Assembly (NCBI GenBank): GCA_030432925.1 | Contig: JAUILT010000007.1 | Location: forward strand, 1-53,875 | Direction: 5' to 3' | From: Bdellovibrionia bacterium | Lineage (GTDB): Bacteria > Bdellovibrionota > Bdellovibrionia > Bdellovibrionales > UBA1609 | Length of the DNA: 53,875 nt | Shown: positions 24,370 through 33,269 of the stretch, piece by piece | Layout of the letters: the number at the start of each line of letters is the position of its first letter | How positions within the stretch are numbered: position 1 is the first letter of the stretch | Translations under genes and position numbers: made by a program | The notes under the pieces: generated by a model | Told to the model about the DNA's origin: nothing | The model's input: only the letters and a program-made list of their open reading frames with translations | Database searches by the model: none

Positions 24370-27000
24370 ATGGCGTTTGTAAAAACCTTTAATAACGGAC
24401 CGGGAATTATTGGTACCACCCTCTTTGCAGTAGTGTTCTTTTTTCAGAACTGTTCCAATGTGGAGTTTTCCTCTAAAGAGAGTCCCAACTCTAAAAAAGA
24501 GACTTCCATGAATCTTGATACGCCATTGGTTTCCATTACAAATCCAAAAGTAGTAATTAACGACGGAGATGCATATACCAATGCGCAAGGTATTTCTGTT
24601 CAGGCATCTGCGGACAATGCTACTGAGGTTTATCTTACAGAGGCTTTTACTTGTGATCAGGAGGGGGAGTGGTATCCATTAAACAAACAGAGTATCCAAA
24701 GGAATCTGAGAGCCTTAAATGATAAGGTTATTATTTACGCCCGATTTCGCAACGCTGAAGGCGTGGAGAGTGAGTGTGTTTCAGATGCCATTACTCATGA
24801 CAATATAGCTCCAGAAGTGGAAATTCTAGGGAGTGTAGGGGCTAATGAAATCACCTCTAAAAGTGATTTTGATTTTTCTTTTGATATTTTAGAGCAAGGT
24901 TCAGGAGTGGGATTGATGAATTGCCAGTTGGCGGATCAGATCTTGCCCTGCCTTTCACTAGATCATCTTTTTGTATCAGAGATTCATCCTGGAGATAAAA
25001 ATCTTCAGATTGAAGTTATTGACAGAGCTGGTAATAAAGGGCGGGCTCACCTTCCTTGGAAAGTTGTGGCAGAATTGGGCGCGGCAGGAATTTCTATCAA
25101 TGAAGGAGCACTCTATACAAAAAACAATGTTGTTAAATTAGGTTTAATAGCAGAGAATGCTACAGCCATGAGAGTGTCCGAAGATTCTGAATGTAAAAAC
25201 GGAGACATTCAACCTTTTCAGGCTCATCGAGATTATGTTCTTAAAAAAAGTAATGATAGCAATATAGTATATGCCCAGTTTTATAATGAAGCCGAAGATC
25301 AAACAGCCTGTTTATCGGCGTCCATTCTTCATGATAGTTTGCCACCGGAATTAGATGTCACAGGTGCCCCTAAAATGGGTGATAAAATCCATGATTCCTT
25401 TGACTTTACAGTAGCGGCCAAGGATGTAGGGTCGGGATTAAAAGCTATGCGGTGTCTATTGAACGATGTAGATATCCAGTGTGATAATGGGATTCCCCAT
25501 AATGTGACTCTTAATGATGAAGGTGTCTATACTCTAAAGGCTACTGCTTTGGATAACGTAGATAATGAAACGGTGTTTGAGGCTTCATTTGAATATTTAA
25601 AATCTATTGGACATATTGCTATTCGTATTAATCGTGGAGATGCTTACACCAATCACCCTACGGGAGCTGTTCAATTACAGTTAGAAGCCATCAATGCTAA
25701 AGAAATGTATATCACAAACCAAGAAAATTGTTCGTCTGGTGGCATATGGGAGACCTACGATACAAAAAAAGACTGGATATTATCTCGGTTGAACTCAGGT
25801 TCGGTTTCCGTATTCGTGAAATACAGAAATACATCTGCTTGGGTGTCTGAGTGTATATCTGCCAGTATTATTCATGACAGTATTCCCTACGATATAGAGT
25901 ATGTTGATGGGCCAGTCACTTTACCTTCTGGGAAGCCTGCGGAGTTAAAATACGTTGTCAAAGAGGGTGGTTTGGCTTTAGATCCATCTGATGTTGTGGA
26001 GTTGAAAGGCTGTGAACTCGTTGCTGAAGGAGGAGAGGCAGAGGCTTTATCTTGCCCAGAAGTGGGTAAAGTTCCTTTGGAGGGATTGGGTCAAGGAAAT
26101 TACACTGTGTATGTAACTGTGGCAGATGCAGCAAAAAATGAAACCCAAAAAAGCCATCAATTTCGTGTTCAAGAAGAAACTCCTAAGTGTGACGATCCTC
26201 TTTTAGCTGACTATAAATATGTGGGAGAGTGCCTGGCTTTAGTAGACTCTTTTGAAAGAGATATTGTCACAGGGGGAGATCAGTTCAGCTGGACATCTGT
26301 TATTGATGATGTAGCTCGTACAGATAACCACAATGTTCAGGCCAATATTTTTGCTAATGGTGAATATGGTTTTGGGGAGGCTGCAGATAAAAATAGAGCT
26401 GTTTATGTCACTGGTCGATTAGGAGGATCTGTGCATGATGTATACCTAGTCTCTGTTCCTCTCAATCTTTCTAAATTTGACAAGTTGAAGATTGATTTTA
26501 ACTATCTGCCTATTCACTTAGAAAAATGGAGTTATAAGAGCCAAGAGGGTATTGAATTTATTCGATTGGATATATGTAGCTCTTCTATGAGTGATTGTGG
26601 TGTTGGAGAGTCCAGTAACGCCAGCGGCCTGAAGAGTTCTCATTGGCAACCTATTTTCACTCAAAAAGGCTATGAAAGCGGACATGTATCTGAAAATTTA
26701 GATGATTTTGAAAGGGGAACTTCTAATACAGGTCGCAATCACACTAAAAACACCTGGCTACAAGGGTCAGCTACGGTGGATTTAAATTCTAGTCAGGTGA
26801 TGGATAAGTCCCGAGTGGTCTTTCGAATTACTGTGAAACTTGATGAAGGTTTCGAAGAAGAGGAGTGGATTTCTGGTCAAAAGGTCCCGGATTTTAACTC
26901 TGACCTCAAGGATGGAGTGGGCCTAGATAATGTAAAAGCCACTGCTATTCAAAATCAACCTGAAGCTAATAATAATGAGCTGGCAGGAACATTTCAGTAG
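24370..27000 (+). CDS. Large putative lipoprotein with three Ig-like repeats and a C-terminal shared module
   Basis: The N-terminus has a hydrophobic segment ending FFFQNCSNVEF, a lipobox-like cysteine. Three related beta-sandwich repeats follow. Each opens with a motif like INDGDAYTN, INEGALYTKN or INRGDAYTNHP, and each has a HD(N/S)(I/L)(A/P)P element (HDNIAPEVEIL, HDSLPPELDV, HDSIPYDIEY) with paired cysteines. The last 250 residues are the same module as in the 19471-20379 lipoprotein. ATG 24370 follows AGGGGG by six bases; the ORF-track start at 24346 has no such site. Surface adhesion or ligand binding is likely from the architecture, but no substrate can be named. Its stop overlaps the convergent orn gene by seven bases. 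Confidence 0.78.
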   Translation: MAFVKTFNNGPGIIGTTLFAVVFFFQNCSNVEFSSKESPNSKKETSMNLDTPLVSITNPKVVINDGDAYTNAQGISVQASADNATEVYLTEAFTCDQEGEWYPLNKQSIQRNLRALNDKVIIYARFRNAEGVESECVSDAITHDNIAPEVEILGSVGANEITSKSDFDFSFDILEQGSGVGLMNCQLADQILPCLSLDHLFVSEIHPGDKNLQIEVIDRAGNKGRAHLPWKVVAELGAAGISINEGALYTKNNVVKLGLIAENATAMRVSEDSECKNGDIQPFQAHRDYVLKKSNDSNIVYAQFYNEAEDQTACLSASILHDSLPPELDVTGAPKMGDKIHDSFDFTVAAKDVGSGLKAMRCLLNDVDIQCDNGIPHNVTLNDEGVYTLKATALDNVDNETVFEASFEYLKSIGHIAIRINRGDAYTNHPTGAVQLQLEAINAKEMYITNQENCSSGGIWETYDTKKDWILSRLNSGSVSVFVKYRNTSAWVSECISASIIHDSIPYDIEYVDGPVTLPSGKPAELKYVVKEGGLALDPSDVVELKGCELVAEGGEAEALSCPEVGKVPLEGLGQGNYTVYVTVADAAKNETQKSHQFRVQEETPKCDDPLLADYKYVGECLALVDSFERDIVTGGDQFSWTSVIDDVARTDNHNVQANIFANGEYGFGEAADKNRAVYVTGRLGGSVHDVYLVSVPLNLSKFDKLKIDFNYLPIHLEKWSYKSQEGIEFIRLDICSSSMSDCGVGESSNASGLKSSHWQPIFTQKGYESGHVSENLDDFERGTSNTGRNHTKNTWLQGSATVDLNSSQVMDKSRVVFRITVKLDEGFEEEEWISGQKVPDFNSDLKDGVGLDNVKATAIQNQPEANNNELAGTFQ

Positions 27001-27527
27001 TTGGATGTGTTTTTAACAAATTGTAGATAGTACTTTAGCTCAGCCATACTTTCTCGAATATCGTCTAGGGCGCGATGATTGGTTTCTTTCTCAAAAGTAA
27101 TATCATAAAAGTTGTTAAATACCAGTTTCCAACTGGTGACATCCAACTGTCTGTAGTGCAAGAGTTCTGAGAACTTTTTAAAATAGCAGTTTAAAAACAA
27201 ACGATCCTGACCAATGGTATTTCCACACAGGATGGCACGGTTCTCGTTGCGATCAAACCATTGCTCACAAAACTCTATAAGTTCCTCCTCTACTCTGGAG
27301 GGCTTTTTGCCATTGGAAATCTCTGCAAGAAGTCCGGAATTTTCATGGTGGGTTTGGTTCCATTCGTCCATGTTATCCAGGTATTCTTGGGGCTGATTGA
27401 TAACGGTGTGGTAAGTGCCGAGCTCATTCATGTTTAAATCAGTAACGATAGCCGCAACTTCGATGATAACTTCTTGGTCTACGTCTAATCCAGTCATCTC
27501 CAAATCCATCCATAGCATGTGTTTCAT
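26994..27527 (-). CDS. orn: Oligoribonuclease
   Basis: This 3'-5' exoribonuclease (DEDDh) degrades RNA dinucleotides and short oligomers, including pGpG from c-di-GMP turnover. Exo I is MLWMDLEMTGLDVDQEVIIE. Exo II lies around LCGNTIGQDRLFLNCYFKK. Exo III with the catalytic His and Asp is NHRALDDIRESMAELKYY. The length of 177 is near the family norm (about 180). It begins two bases after the carbonic anhydrase stop, so both form one minus-strand unit. Its 3' end overlaps the convergent lipoprotein stop by seven bases. Confidence 0.95.
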   Translation of the reverse strand: MKHMLWMDLEMTGLDVDQEVIIEVAAIVTDLNMNELGTYHTVINQPQEYLDNMDEWNQTHHENSGLLAEISNGKKPSRVEEELIEFCEQWFDRNENRAILCGNTIGQDRLFLNCYFKKFSELLHYRQLDVTSWKLVFNNFYDITFEKETNHRALDDIRESMAELKYYLQFVKNTSNY

Positions 27528-27529
27528 AT

Positions 27530-28384
27530 TCAGTAGTTAATCACGTTACGGGATTTGAGTGGTTGCACAGGACGTGAGTTGTTGCTGTAAACTTTGCGAA
27601 AGGCAATGATCTGGTCGCGAGAAACTTCTACGGGCGTATTTAGAACATGCCAACGAACTCCTTCTGTACAGGGAGGAGTGGTGAGTGAGCCCACATAAAA
27701 GTAATAAGTCATGCGGTTGGGGATAAGGTCTTTGGCGTTAACCAATAGGTTTGGAATGAGGCGGTCTTGGTATTTTTTTGCAGGAATATGATTCCATATT
27801 TTTTCAATAAAAGGGTTGGAGCGTCCTTCGATCAGAAAAATTCCTATGATTGAAATTTGCCCTAGTTCATTTTTGTGAACTAAATGAGCCTCCATGGGAA
27901 GTTGGTTTCCGGAGAGAGTGTGTTCGCTGGATGTGTGAAAATGGAGATTGACCAGTTCAAACTGTTTACCTCCAAAGTAACCGTTACTTCCAGGAGGAAA
28001 TTGAACCACAATGGAATGTCCATTGTCAGAGATCTGCAAAGGGGCATCTTTATAGTCAAATTCAATTTTTCGAGTATTGACTTGAGGTTGACTCCATTTG
28101 AGATTGATGGGTGATTGTAGCTCTCCGGATTCACATATTTTGTAATTGTCTGAGAGTTGAGCCCATATGTTAGGTCCATTTTCCTTTTCATATCCCCAAT
28201 CACTGTCATAGGGGTGAACGCCCTTTGCTTCTATCTTGGCCTCAGGTTCTAGTGCTTTTGGAGTCTTCTCCTTGATTTCTACTTTGGGGGTGGCTGGTGG
28301 AGTATCCTTATCTTTGGTAGAGCCACAAGCAGTTAAAAGAGTGACGATGAGCGAAGCAGCGATGAGATAAATGGGATAATTCAT
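27530..28384 (-). CDS. Alpha-type carbonic anhydrase, lipoprotein
   Basis: This is a zinc enzyme interconverting CO2 and bicarbonate in the periplasm or at the envelope. A lipobox (TLLTACGS) follows the signal peptide, then a 40-residue linker. The catalytic domain begins HPYDSDWGYEKENGP. Zinc ligands are in LVNLHFHTSSEHTLSG (HxH) and MEAHLVHKN (third His). SLTTPPCTEGVRWHVL carries the conserved Thr of the active site. Two cysteines (KICESGELQSPINL and PPCTEG) fit the usual disulfide. The match to the alpha class is full length. It is divergent from the DUF1538 gene. Confidence 0.93.
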   Translation of the reverse strand: MNYPIYLIAASLIVTLLTACGSTKDKDTPPATPKVEIKEKTPKALEPEAKIEAKGVHPYDSDWGYEKENGPNIWAQLSDNYKICESGELQSPINLKWSQPQVNTRKIEFDYKDAPLQISDNGHSIVVQFPPGSNGYFGGKQFELVNLHFHTSSEHTLSGNQLPMEAHLVHKNELGQISIIGIFLIEGRSNPFIEKIWNHIPAKKYQDRLIPNLLVNAKDLIPNRMTYYFYVGSLTTPPCTEGVRWHVLNTPVEVSRDQIIAFRKVYSNNSRPVQPLKSRNVINY

Positions 28385-28636
28385 GATGAGCTCCCCTTTT
28401 TTTAGAAGTTTCCAGTATTCTAAGGTGAAAACATAAAGTTAGCAAACAAACCGAAAATTGTAACTCCCTCCACCCGGACTCGACTAAAGACAAGGTCGCC
28501 TGTAAACCCTCACCCCTCTTTTGTTTCCAAGAATCATCGGAAATAGAGAAGAATTGTTGAGACGTTTTACTTGACCGTATGCGAGGGCTTTTCAACAATG
28601 ATCGGTATAAAGTTTGTCAGATATTCGGGAGAGCCC

Positions 28637-30400
28637 ATGGAGCAGGATAAAGGCCAAATCAGGTTTGGTGATTTCGTACGTGAACTTAATGTCAGCCAGC
28701 AGCAAATCAGTTTTAACGATCTAGCGGGCAAGCCTAGAGAAGGTGTTGTGACTCAACCACAAAAGCTGGAAGTCTCTGGTAAGGACATCTACAGAATTCT
28801 AGCCCCTTACACCAGTATTCGTTTTATGGATCAGGCTAAGGCCGTTGTACCGTTGGCTATTTATCTGATGTTGTTTCAAATATTCATTTTACGTCAGGGT
28901 GTGGCTGATGCCCTTATAATTTGCGGTGGATTGATGGCTGTAATGGTGGGGTTGATGCTCTTTATGGAAGGACTGAAGTTGGGGTTGATGCCCTTTGGGG
29001 AAACCATAGGTAATATTCTTCCGGTCAAATCTCCACTACCCATCGTCTTATTTATTGCTTTTCTTCTGGGGATTGGAGTTACCTTGGCAGAGCCGGCCAT
29101 TGGGGCCCTTCAGGAGGCTGGCAAAATTGTGGATCCCGAAAAAGCTCCCTACCTATGGTCTTTGCTCAATCAACACACCTCGAAGTTGGTAACAGTAGTG
29201 GGGATTGGCGTGGGTTGTGCGGCCGTTCTTGGCACTTTGCGATTTGTCTATAATTGGTCTTTGAAACCCATGATCTATGCAGCTTTGTCCCCATTGCTGC
29301 TATTGACGGCCTATGTGGCGCTGACTGATCTTGAGTTGGCAAAAATCATTGGACTAGCCTGGGACTGTGGAGCAGTGACCACTGGTCCGGTGACAGTTCC
29401 TTTAGTTTTGTCACTTGGTATTGGAGTGGCCTCTGCTGTGGGAAAAGGGGAGTCCTCTTTGAGTGGATTTGGAATTGTGACACTGGCATCATTATTTCCA
29501 ATTATTGGAGTGATGTGTTTGGGAATCTGGCTATCGAGTGCCGTAACTCCTCAGGAAATTATCGCTGCTGCCCAAGCCATGGGTGGTTCCACCCTTGAAC
29601 CTACTTGGCATGAGCAGACACCTTGGGTTGAAGTAATTCTGGCTGTCCGAGCCATCGTGCCACTCGTGATTTTTCTTTATTTGGTGATGAAAGTCATTTT
29701 GAGAGAAAAGGTTCGCAATGCCTTTATTATCAGTTATGGAATTTTACTGGCCGTTGTGGGTATGGGAGTTTTTAATGTGGGGTTGACTTATGGGCTTGGG
29801 ATGCTGGGAAACCAATCAGGATCACTAGTTCCTGCGGCTTTTGCCACTATTGATGCTGTTCCAGAATCTCCCTTATATTGGTATGGAATCGGTCTTTTTA
29901 TTGCCTTGGCCTTTGCTTACTTTTTAGGATTTGGATCTACAATGGCAGAGCCTGCATTGAACGCTCTTGGAATGACCGTGCAAAATCTGACTAACGGAGC
30001 TTTTAAGAAGTCTCTGTTAATGTATGCGGTGTCTTTTGGTGTGGCTGCTGGAATTGCGATAGGTGTGGCAAAATTGATTTTTAACCTACCTCTCGCTTGG
30101 ATGTTGATCCCCGGTTATATACTGTTGTTACTATTAACCTGGCTATCGACAGAGGAGTTTGTCAATGTGGCCTGGGACTCAGCAGGTGTGACCACGGGGC
30201 CCGTCACTGTGCCACTGGTTTTGGCAATGGGCCTTGGTTTTGCTAATGCCACAGGAGCTATTGAGGGCTTTGGAATTCTCTCTATGGCTTCACTGTGTCC
30301 GATTATGTCTGTTTTGATTACGGGTCTTGTTGTTCAGCACAAGGCCAATAAGAAAAAAGCTGCGGTAGAAAATGGAGCCGCTCAACCACAACCTGCTTAA
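28637..30400 (+). CDS. DUF1538 polytopic membrane protein
   Basis: This is a predicted transporter-like membrane protein with two homologous halves. Each half carries an AEPA element (GIGVTLAEPAIGALQEAG and FGSTMAEPALNALG) and a TTGPVTVPLVL element (WDCGAVTTGPVTVPLVLSLG and WDSAGVTTGPVTVPLVLAMG). About 12-14 hydrophobic segments follow a soluble N-terminus of about 70 residues. This is the DUF1538 family, whose transported compound is unknown. GGGAG lies five bases before ATG 28637; ATG 28598 with a weaker site is the alternative. Two PII-like genes follow after 18 and 15 bases, which suggests direct control of the channel by PII-type proteins. Confidence 0.86.
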   Translation: MEQDKGQIRFGDFVRELNVSQQQISFNDLAGKPREGVVTQPQKLEVSGKDIYRILAPYTSIRFMDQAKAVVPLAIYLMLFQIFILRQGVADALIICGGLMAVMVGLMLFMEGLKLGLMPFGETIGNILPVKSPLPIVLFIAFLLGIGVTLAEPAIGALQEAGKIVDPEKAPYLWSLLNQHTSKLVTVVGIGVGCAAVLGTLRFVYNWSLKPMIYAALSPLLLLTAYVALTDLELAKIIGLAWDCGAVTTGPVTVPLVLSLGIGVASAVGKGESSLSGFGIVTLASLFPIIGVMCLGIWLSSAVTPQEIIAAAQAMGGSTLEPTWHEQTPWVEVILAVRAIVPLVIFLYLVMKVILREKVRNAFIISYGILLAVVGMGVFNVGLTYGLGMLGNQSGSLVPAAFATIDAVPESPLYWYGIGLFIALAFAYFLGFGSTMAEPALNALGMTVQNLTNGAFKKSLLMYAVSFGVAAGIAIGVAKLIFNLPLAWMLIPGYILLLLLTWLSTEEFVNVAWDSAGVTTGPVTVPLVLAMGLGFANATGAIEGFGILSMASLCPIMSVLITGLVVQHKANKKKAAVENGAAQPQPA

Positions 30401-30418
30401 ACTCAAAGGAGAATAAAA

Positions 30419-30790
30419 GTGGCCAGTCGTAATTTTACAGTTTTAACAGATGCTACTTTGATTACATGTATTGTCGAAAAGGGTCAGGCTGATCATATTG
30501 TCAAGGCAGCACGTGATGCTGGGGCTCAAGGGGCCACAGTGTTCTATGCGCGGGGATCTGGAATCAGAGAGCGCCTTGGAATTTTGGGTGTGGCCGTTGA
30601 GGTAGAAAAGGAAATTATCAATATTGTTGTTTCCAATGAGCAGGCAGATTTTGTGGTGGAAAAAATGTACCTGGCCGGGCAACTGGATACTCCAGGAAAA
30701 GGTTTTATTTACACAACTCAACTGGACAAGGCCGCGACATACATTCCCCCACAGGTGGTGGAAAAAATCGCCCAACAATCCAACGCTTAA
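30419..30790 (+). CDS. PII-like signal protein (first of a pair)
   Basis: This is a PII/GlnB-fold protein of 123 residues. The fold is visible as TLITCIVEKGQADHIVKAARDAGAQGATVFYARGSG, the beta-alpha-beta start ending in the ARG(S)G loop. A second half, IINIVVSNEQADFVVEKMY, and the C-terminal GKGFIYTTQLDKA follow. The T-loop (GIRERLGILGVAVEVEK) differs from classical GlnB and lacks the uridylylated Tyr context. It starts with GTG after AAAGGAG. Position after the DUF1538 gene implies a dedicated regulator of that membrane protein. Confidence 0.87.
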   Translation: MASRNFTVLTDATLITCIVEKGQADHIVKAARDAGAQGATVFYARGSGIRERLGILGVAVEVEKEIINIVVSNEQADFVVEKMYLAGQLDTPGKGFIYTTQLDKAATYIPPQVVEKIAQQSNA

Positions 30791-30805
30791 AGTAAGGTTT
30801 TTATT

Positions 30806-31150
30806 ATGAATAAAATCAACGAATGCAAACTCATCACCTGTGTTCTCCCCAAAGGAAAGGCTATTCCACTTTTGGAGGCTCTGGCCGAAAAAGGGGTTCG
30901 AACGGCTAATTTTGCCTATGCTCGTGGGTCTGATATTGCTGATGTGGCCAAAGGCTCCAAGATTCTAGCCACGGAAGATGAAAAAGAGATTGTCACTATT
31001 GTGGCTGAATCGGTCCAGGTTGGAGAGGAGCTTTTTGACTTTGCCTTTGAAAGGGCCGAAATCCATCAGAGGGGTGGTGGGCTCATCTATATGACCTCTC
31101 TCGGCTTTTCAACACCTTACAAGGTGGAGGGAATGCAGGAGGAGGGGTAG
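30806..31150 (+). CDS. PII-like signal protein (second of a pair)
   Basis: This is a paralogue of the preceding gene with the same layout: CKLITCVLPKGKAIPLLEAL, then TANFAYARGSDIADVAKG as loop, EIVTIVAES, and the C-terminal GGGLIYMTSLGF. The two share the YARGS(G/D)I element and are clearly related but diverged, so a hetero-oligomer or two different sensing roles are possible. The start ATG follows AAGG by about nine bases. It is the last gene of the DUF1538 unit; 143 bases separate it from the next operon. Confidence 0.87.
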   Translation: MNKINECKLITCVLPKGKAIPLLEALAEKGVRTANFAYARGSDIADVAKGSKILATEDEKEIVTIVAESVQVGEELFDFAFERAEIHQRGGGLIYMTSLGFSTPYKVEGMQEEG

Positions 31151-31293
31151 TATAATATCTTGATGATGAACCTGCCCTTTTGCACCCAAAATAAGACTAA
31201 GATCTCCAGTTGAATAAAGCCTTCTTTTGCTCAAAAGACGATGGTAATGTACCTCTGTTTTTACGCACCTGACGGAAAAATGAGGGCTTTTTC

Positions 31294-32076
31294 ATGCTGA
31301 ATATTGATTTGACTGGTCACAGAGCTTTTGTATGCGGAGCATCAAAAGGAATTGGTGCAGCCACAGCCAAGGCTTTTGCTGATTGCGGAGCCCGTGTCAC
31401 TTTGGCTGCCCGAAGTCTTGCAGAGCTCAAACAGATCTGTGAACAATTGCCAGGGGATGGGCACCAGGTCCTGGAGCTGGACCTTGCCAAAACCGAATCT
31501 ATTGAGAAACTTCTCATCTCAACAGAGATTAAAACGGACCCCTACACCATCTTGGTTTGCAATGCTGGTGGCCCCAAGGCCGGTGCATTGGCAGAGGCCC
31601 GTCTAGATTCCTTTGCTGATGGGTTTCAGACTCACGTTCTGGCCAATCAAACATTAGTACAGACTCTGCTACCAGGAATGATCTCTAAAAAGTATGGTCG
31701 GGTGATCAATATCATTTCGACATCTGTGAAAGTGCCCATTCCCAACCTTGGAGTTTCCAATACCATTCGTGGTGCTGTGGCTAGTTGGGCCAAGTCACTG
31801 GCGAATGAGCTGGGGCCTTTTGGAATCACTGTTAACAATGTGTTGCCGGGATTTACTGAAACCAGTCGATTGGAGGCTCTGGTGGAGGCTGCAGGAAAGC
31901 GCCTTGGAAAATCAGAAGACGAGGTGATTGCTCTATGGAAAGGGAGTGTGCCTGCAAGACGGTTTGCCCAACCGGAGGAAACGGCAGTGGCTATTAGTTT
32001 TTTGGCATCCCCCCTGGCATCTTACATTAACGGAATCAACTTGCCGGTGGACGGCGGTAGAACAGGAACGTTATGA
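31294..32076 (+). CDS. Short-chain dehydrogenase/reductase family protein with changed active site
   Basis: This has the Rossmann-fold SDR of FabG type. The cofactor motif GASKGIGAATAKAF is at residues 15-28 and NAGGPKAG near 92. The C-terminal YINGINLPVDGGRTGTL is typical of the classical SDR end. The catalytic Ser region is INIISTSVKVPI. Where classical enzymes have YxxxK, this protein reads VSNTIRGAVASWAKS, so Tyr and Lys are replaced by Ser and Arg. The same variant occurs in a recognised FabG-like subgroup, so it is probably a functional but atypical enzyme. It opens the eight-gene operon and overlaps the next gene by ATGA. Confidence 0.88.
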   Translation: MLNIDLTGHRAFVCGASKGIGAATAKAFADCGARVTLAARSLAELKQICEQLPGDGHQVLELDLAKTESIEKLLISTEIKTDPYTILVCNAGGPKAGALAEARLDSFADGFQTHVLANQTLVQTLLPGMISKKYGRVINIISTSVKVPIPNLGVSNTIRGAVASWAKSLANELGPFGITVNNVLPGFTETSRLEALVEAAGKRLGKSEDEVIALWKGSVPARRFAQPEETAVAISFLASPLASYINGINLPVDGGRTGTL

Positions 32077-33269
32077 AATATGATATCTTTCTGTCCATCT
32101 GCCAATTGGAAGTGGATGGCTATAAGCCCAGCGAGAAAACCATGTTCCAGAACTTTTTTGATCAGGTGGAGCTGGCAGATGAGTTGGGGTTTGGCACAGC
32201 TTGGGTGGCAGAAACTCACCTGTCCACACAGACACAAAAAGAAAATAAAAAACCCGTGGTTCCCCACTTTAATGGTGAGATTGGTCTGAATACGGATATC
32301 TTGCAACTGGCACATAAGGTATTTGCTCGGACACAAAATATTCATATGGGTTCTGCCATTAAAAATATTCTCTGTAATGGTGGTCCTATGGCCCACGCTG
32401 AAGCGATCAGAACATTTTTGAGTTTGCACGGATTGGATAAGTCTGAACGTCGGCGGTTGAACATTGGCTTTGCTTCGGGGCGTTTTGAGTTCTCTAATCG
32501 CCCCTATGGAGTGGTTCCAAGAAATGCTGTCGAAGAGCAGGCTTGGCCTGTGGTGAAGGGCAAGATTCTTTCTCAGGCCACTGAGATATTCTTGAGATTT
32601 CTTAAAGGCGAGAGGTTTTCTAGCCAGCAACTTAAAACCCTTACGTTGACTGAAGCCGATTTTAGAAAACCAGAAGATTGGATGAGTGTGGTGGAAGTCT
32701 ACGGTCAAGATGCCGAGGAAGTTCCGCTCAAGAATTTTTATCATTTTGAAAAAGTGGGTGTGATCCCTTTTGAGGCTCCATTAGACCTTCTGGATCTTAC
32801 TCTAGGAACCCATGATGCCAAAATTCAAAAGATGGCCAATGAAATCCTGCCAGTGGGTGTGTTCAACTTAAGTATCACGCCTCCTGAAATTATTGAAGCT
32901 ACCCACGAACGCATGCAAAAAGAGTATCATCCAGATGGTGGAACCTGGCAGCGTTGGATGATGCCAAGAACTGCCATGATTTTTATGGACGAAAACCCTG
33001 AAAAAGCCAGGCAGTTGGCCACGAGTGCTTGGGAAAACTACTGGAAGGCCATGGAGGGGACTATTGACAATGAAAAGGTGGAAAAAGCCGTCCACAATGC
33101 ACTGGTTGGAAGCCCAAAAGAGGTGATTGAGCAGATCCGGTCCAAGTATCATCCGGAGGACCGTTTGATGTTGTGGTTTGATTTTAACAATCATGATAAC
33201 AGGGCAGTGCAGAACTCCATGCGGATGTTTATGGAAAAGGTTTTGCCTCAGTTGGAGGAGGGAAAATGA
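32073..33269 (+). CDS. Luciferase-like (LLM class) flavin-dependent monooxygenase
   Basis: This is a bacterial-luciferase-like TIM-barrel flavoenzyme using FMN. Family features are FDQVELADELGFGTAWVAETHL near residue 40, IHMGSAIKNILCNGGPMAHAEAI, and LNIGFASGRFEFSNRPYG near 130. The C-terminal region has LVGSPKEVIEQIRSKY, the usual LVGSP element. With 398 residues it is the full single-subunit size. The context suggests hydroxylation of an aromatic or amide substrate ahead of ring cleavage; this is an inference. A separate flavin reductase is not encoded nearby. It is coupled at both ends by ATGA overlaps. Confidence 0.88.
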   Translation: MKYDIFLSICQLEVDGYKPSEKTMFQNFFDQVELADELGFGTAWVAETHLSTQTQKENKKPVVPHFNGEIGLNTDILQLAHKVFARTQNIHMGSAIKNILCNGGPMAHAEAIRTFLSLHGLDKSERRRLNIGFASGRFEFSNRPYGVVPRNAVEEQAWPVVKGKILSQATEIFLRFLKGERFSSQQLKTLTLTEADFRKPEDWMSVVEVYGQDAEEVPLKNFYHFEKVGVIPFEAPLDLLDLTLGTHDAKIQKMANEILPVGVFNLSITPPEIIEATHERMQKEYHPDGGTWQRWMMPRTAMIFMDENPEKARQLATSAWENYWKAMEGTIDNEKVEKAVHNALVGSPKEVIEQIRSKYHPEDRLMLWFDFNNHDNRAVQNSMRMFMEKVLPQLEEGK

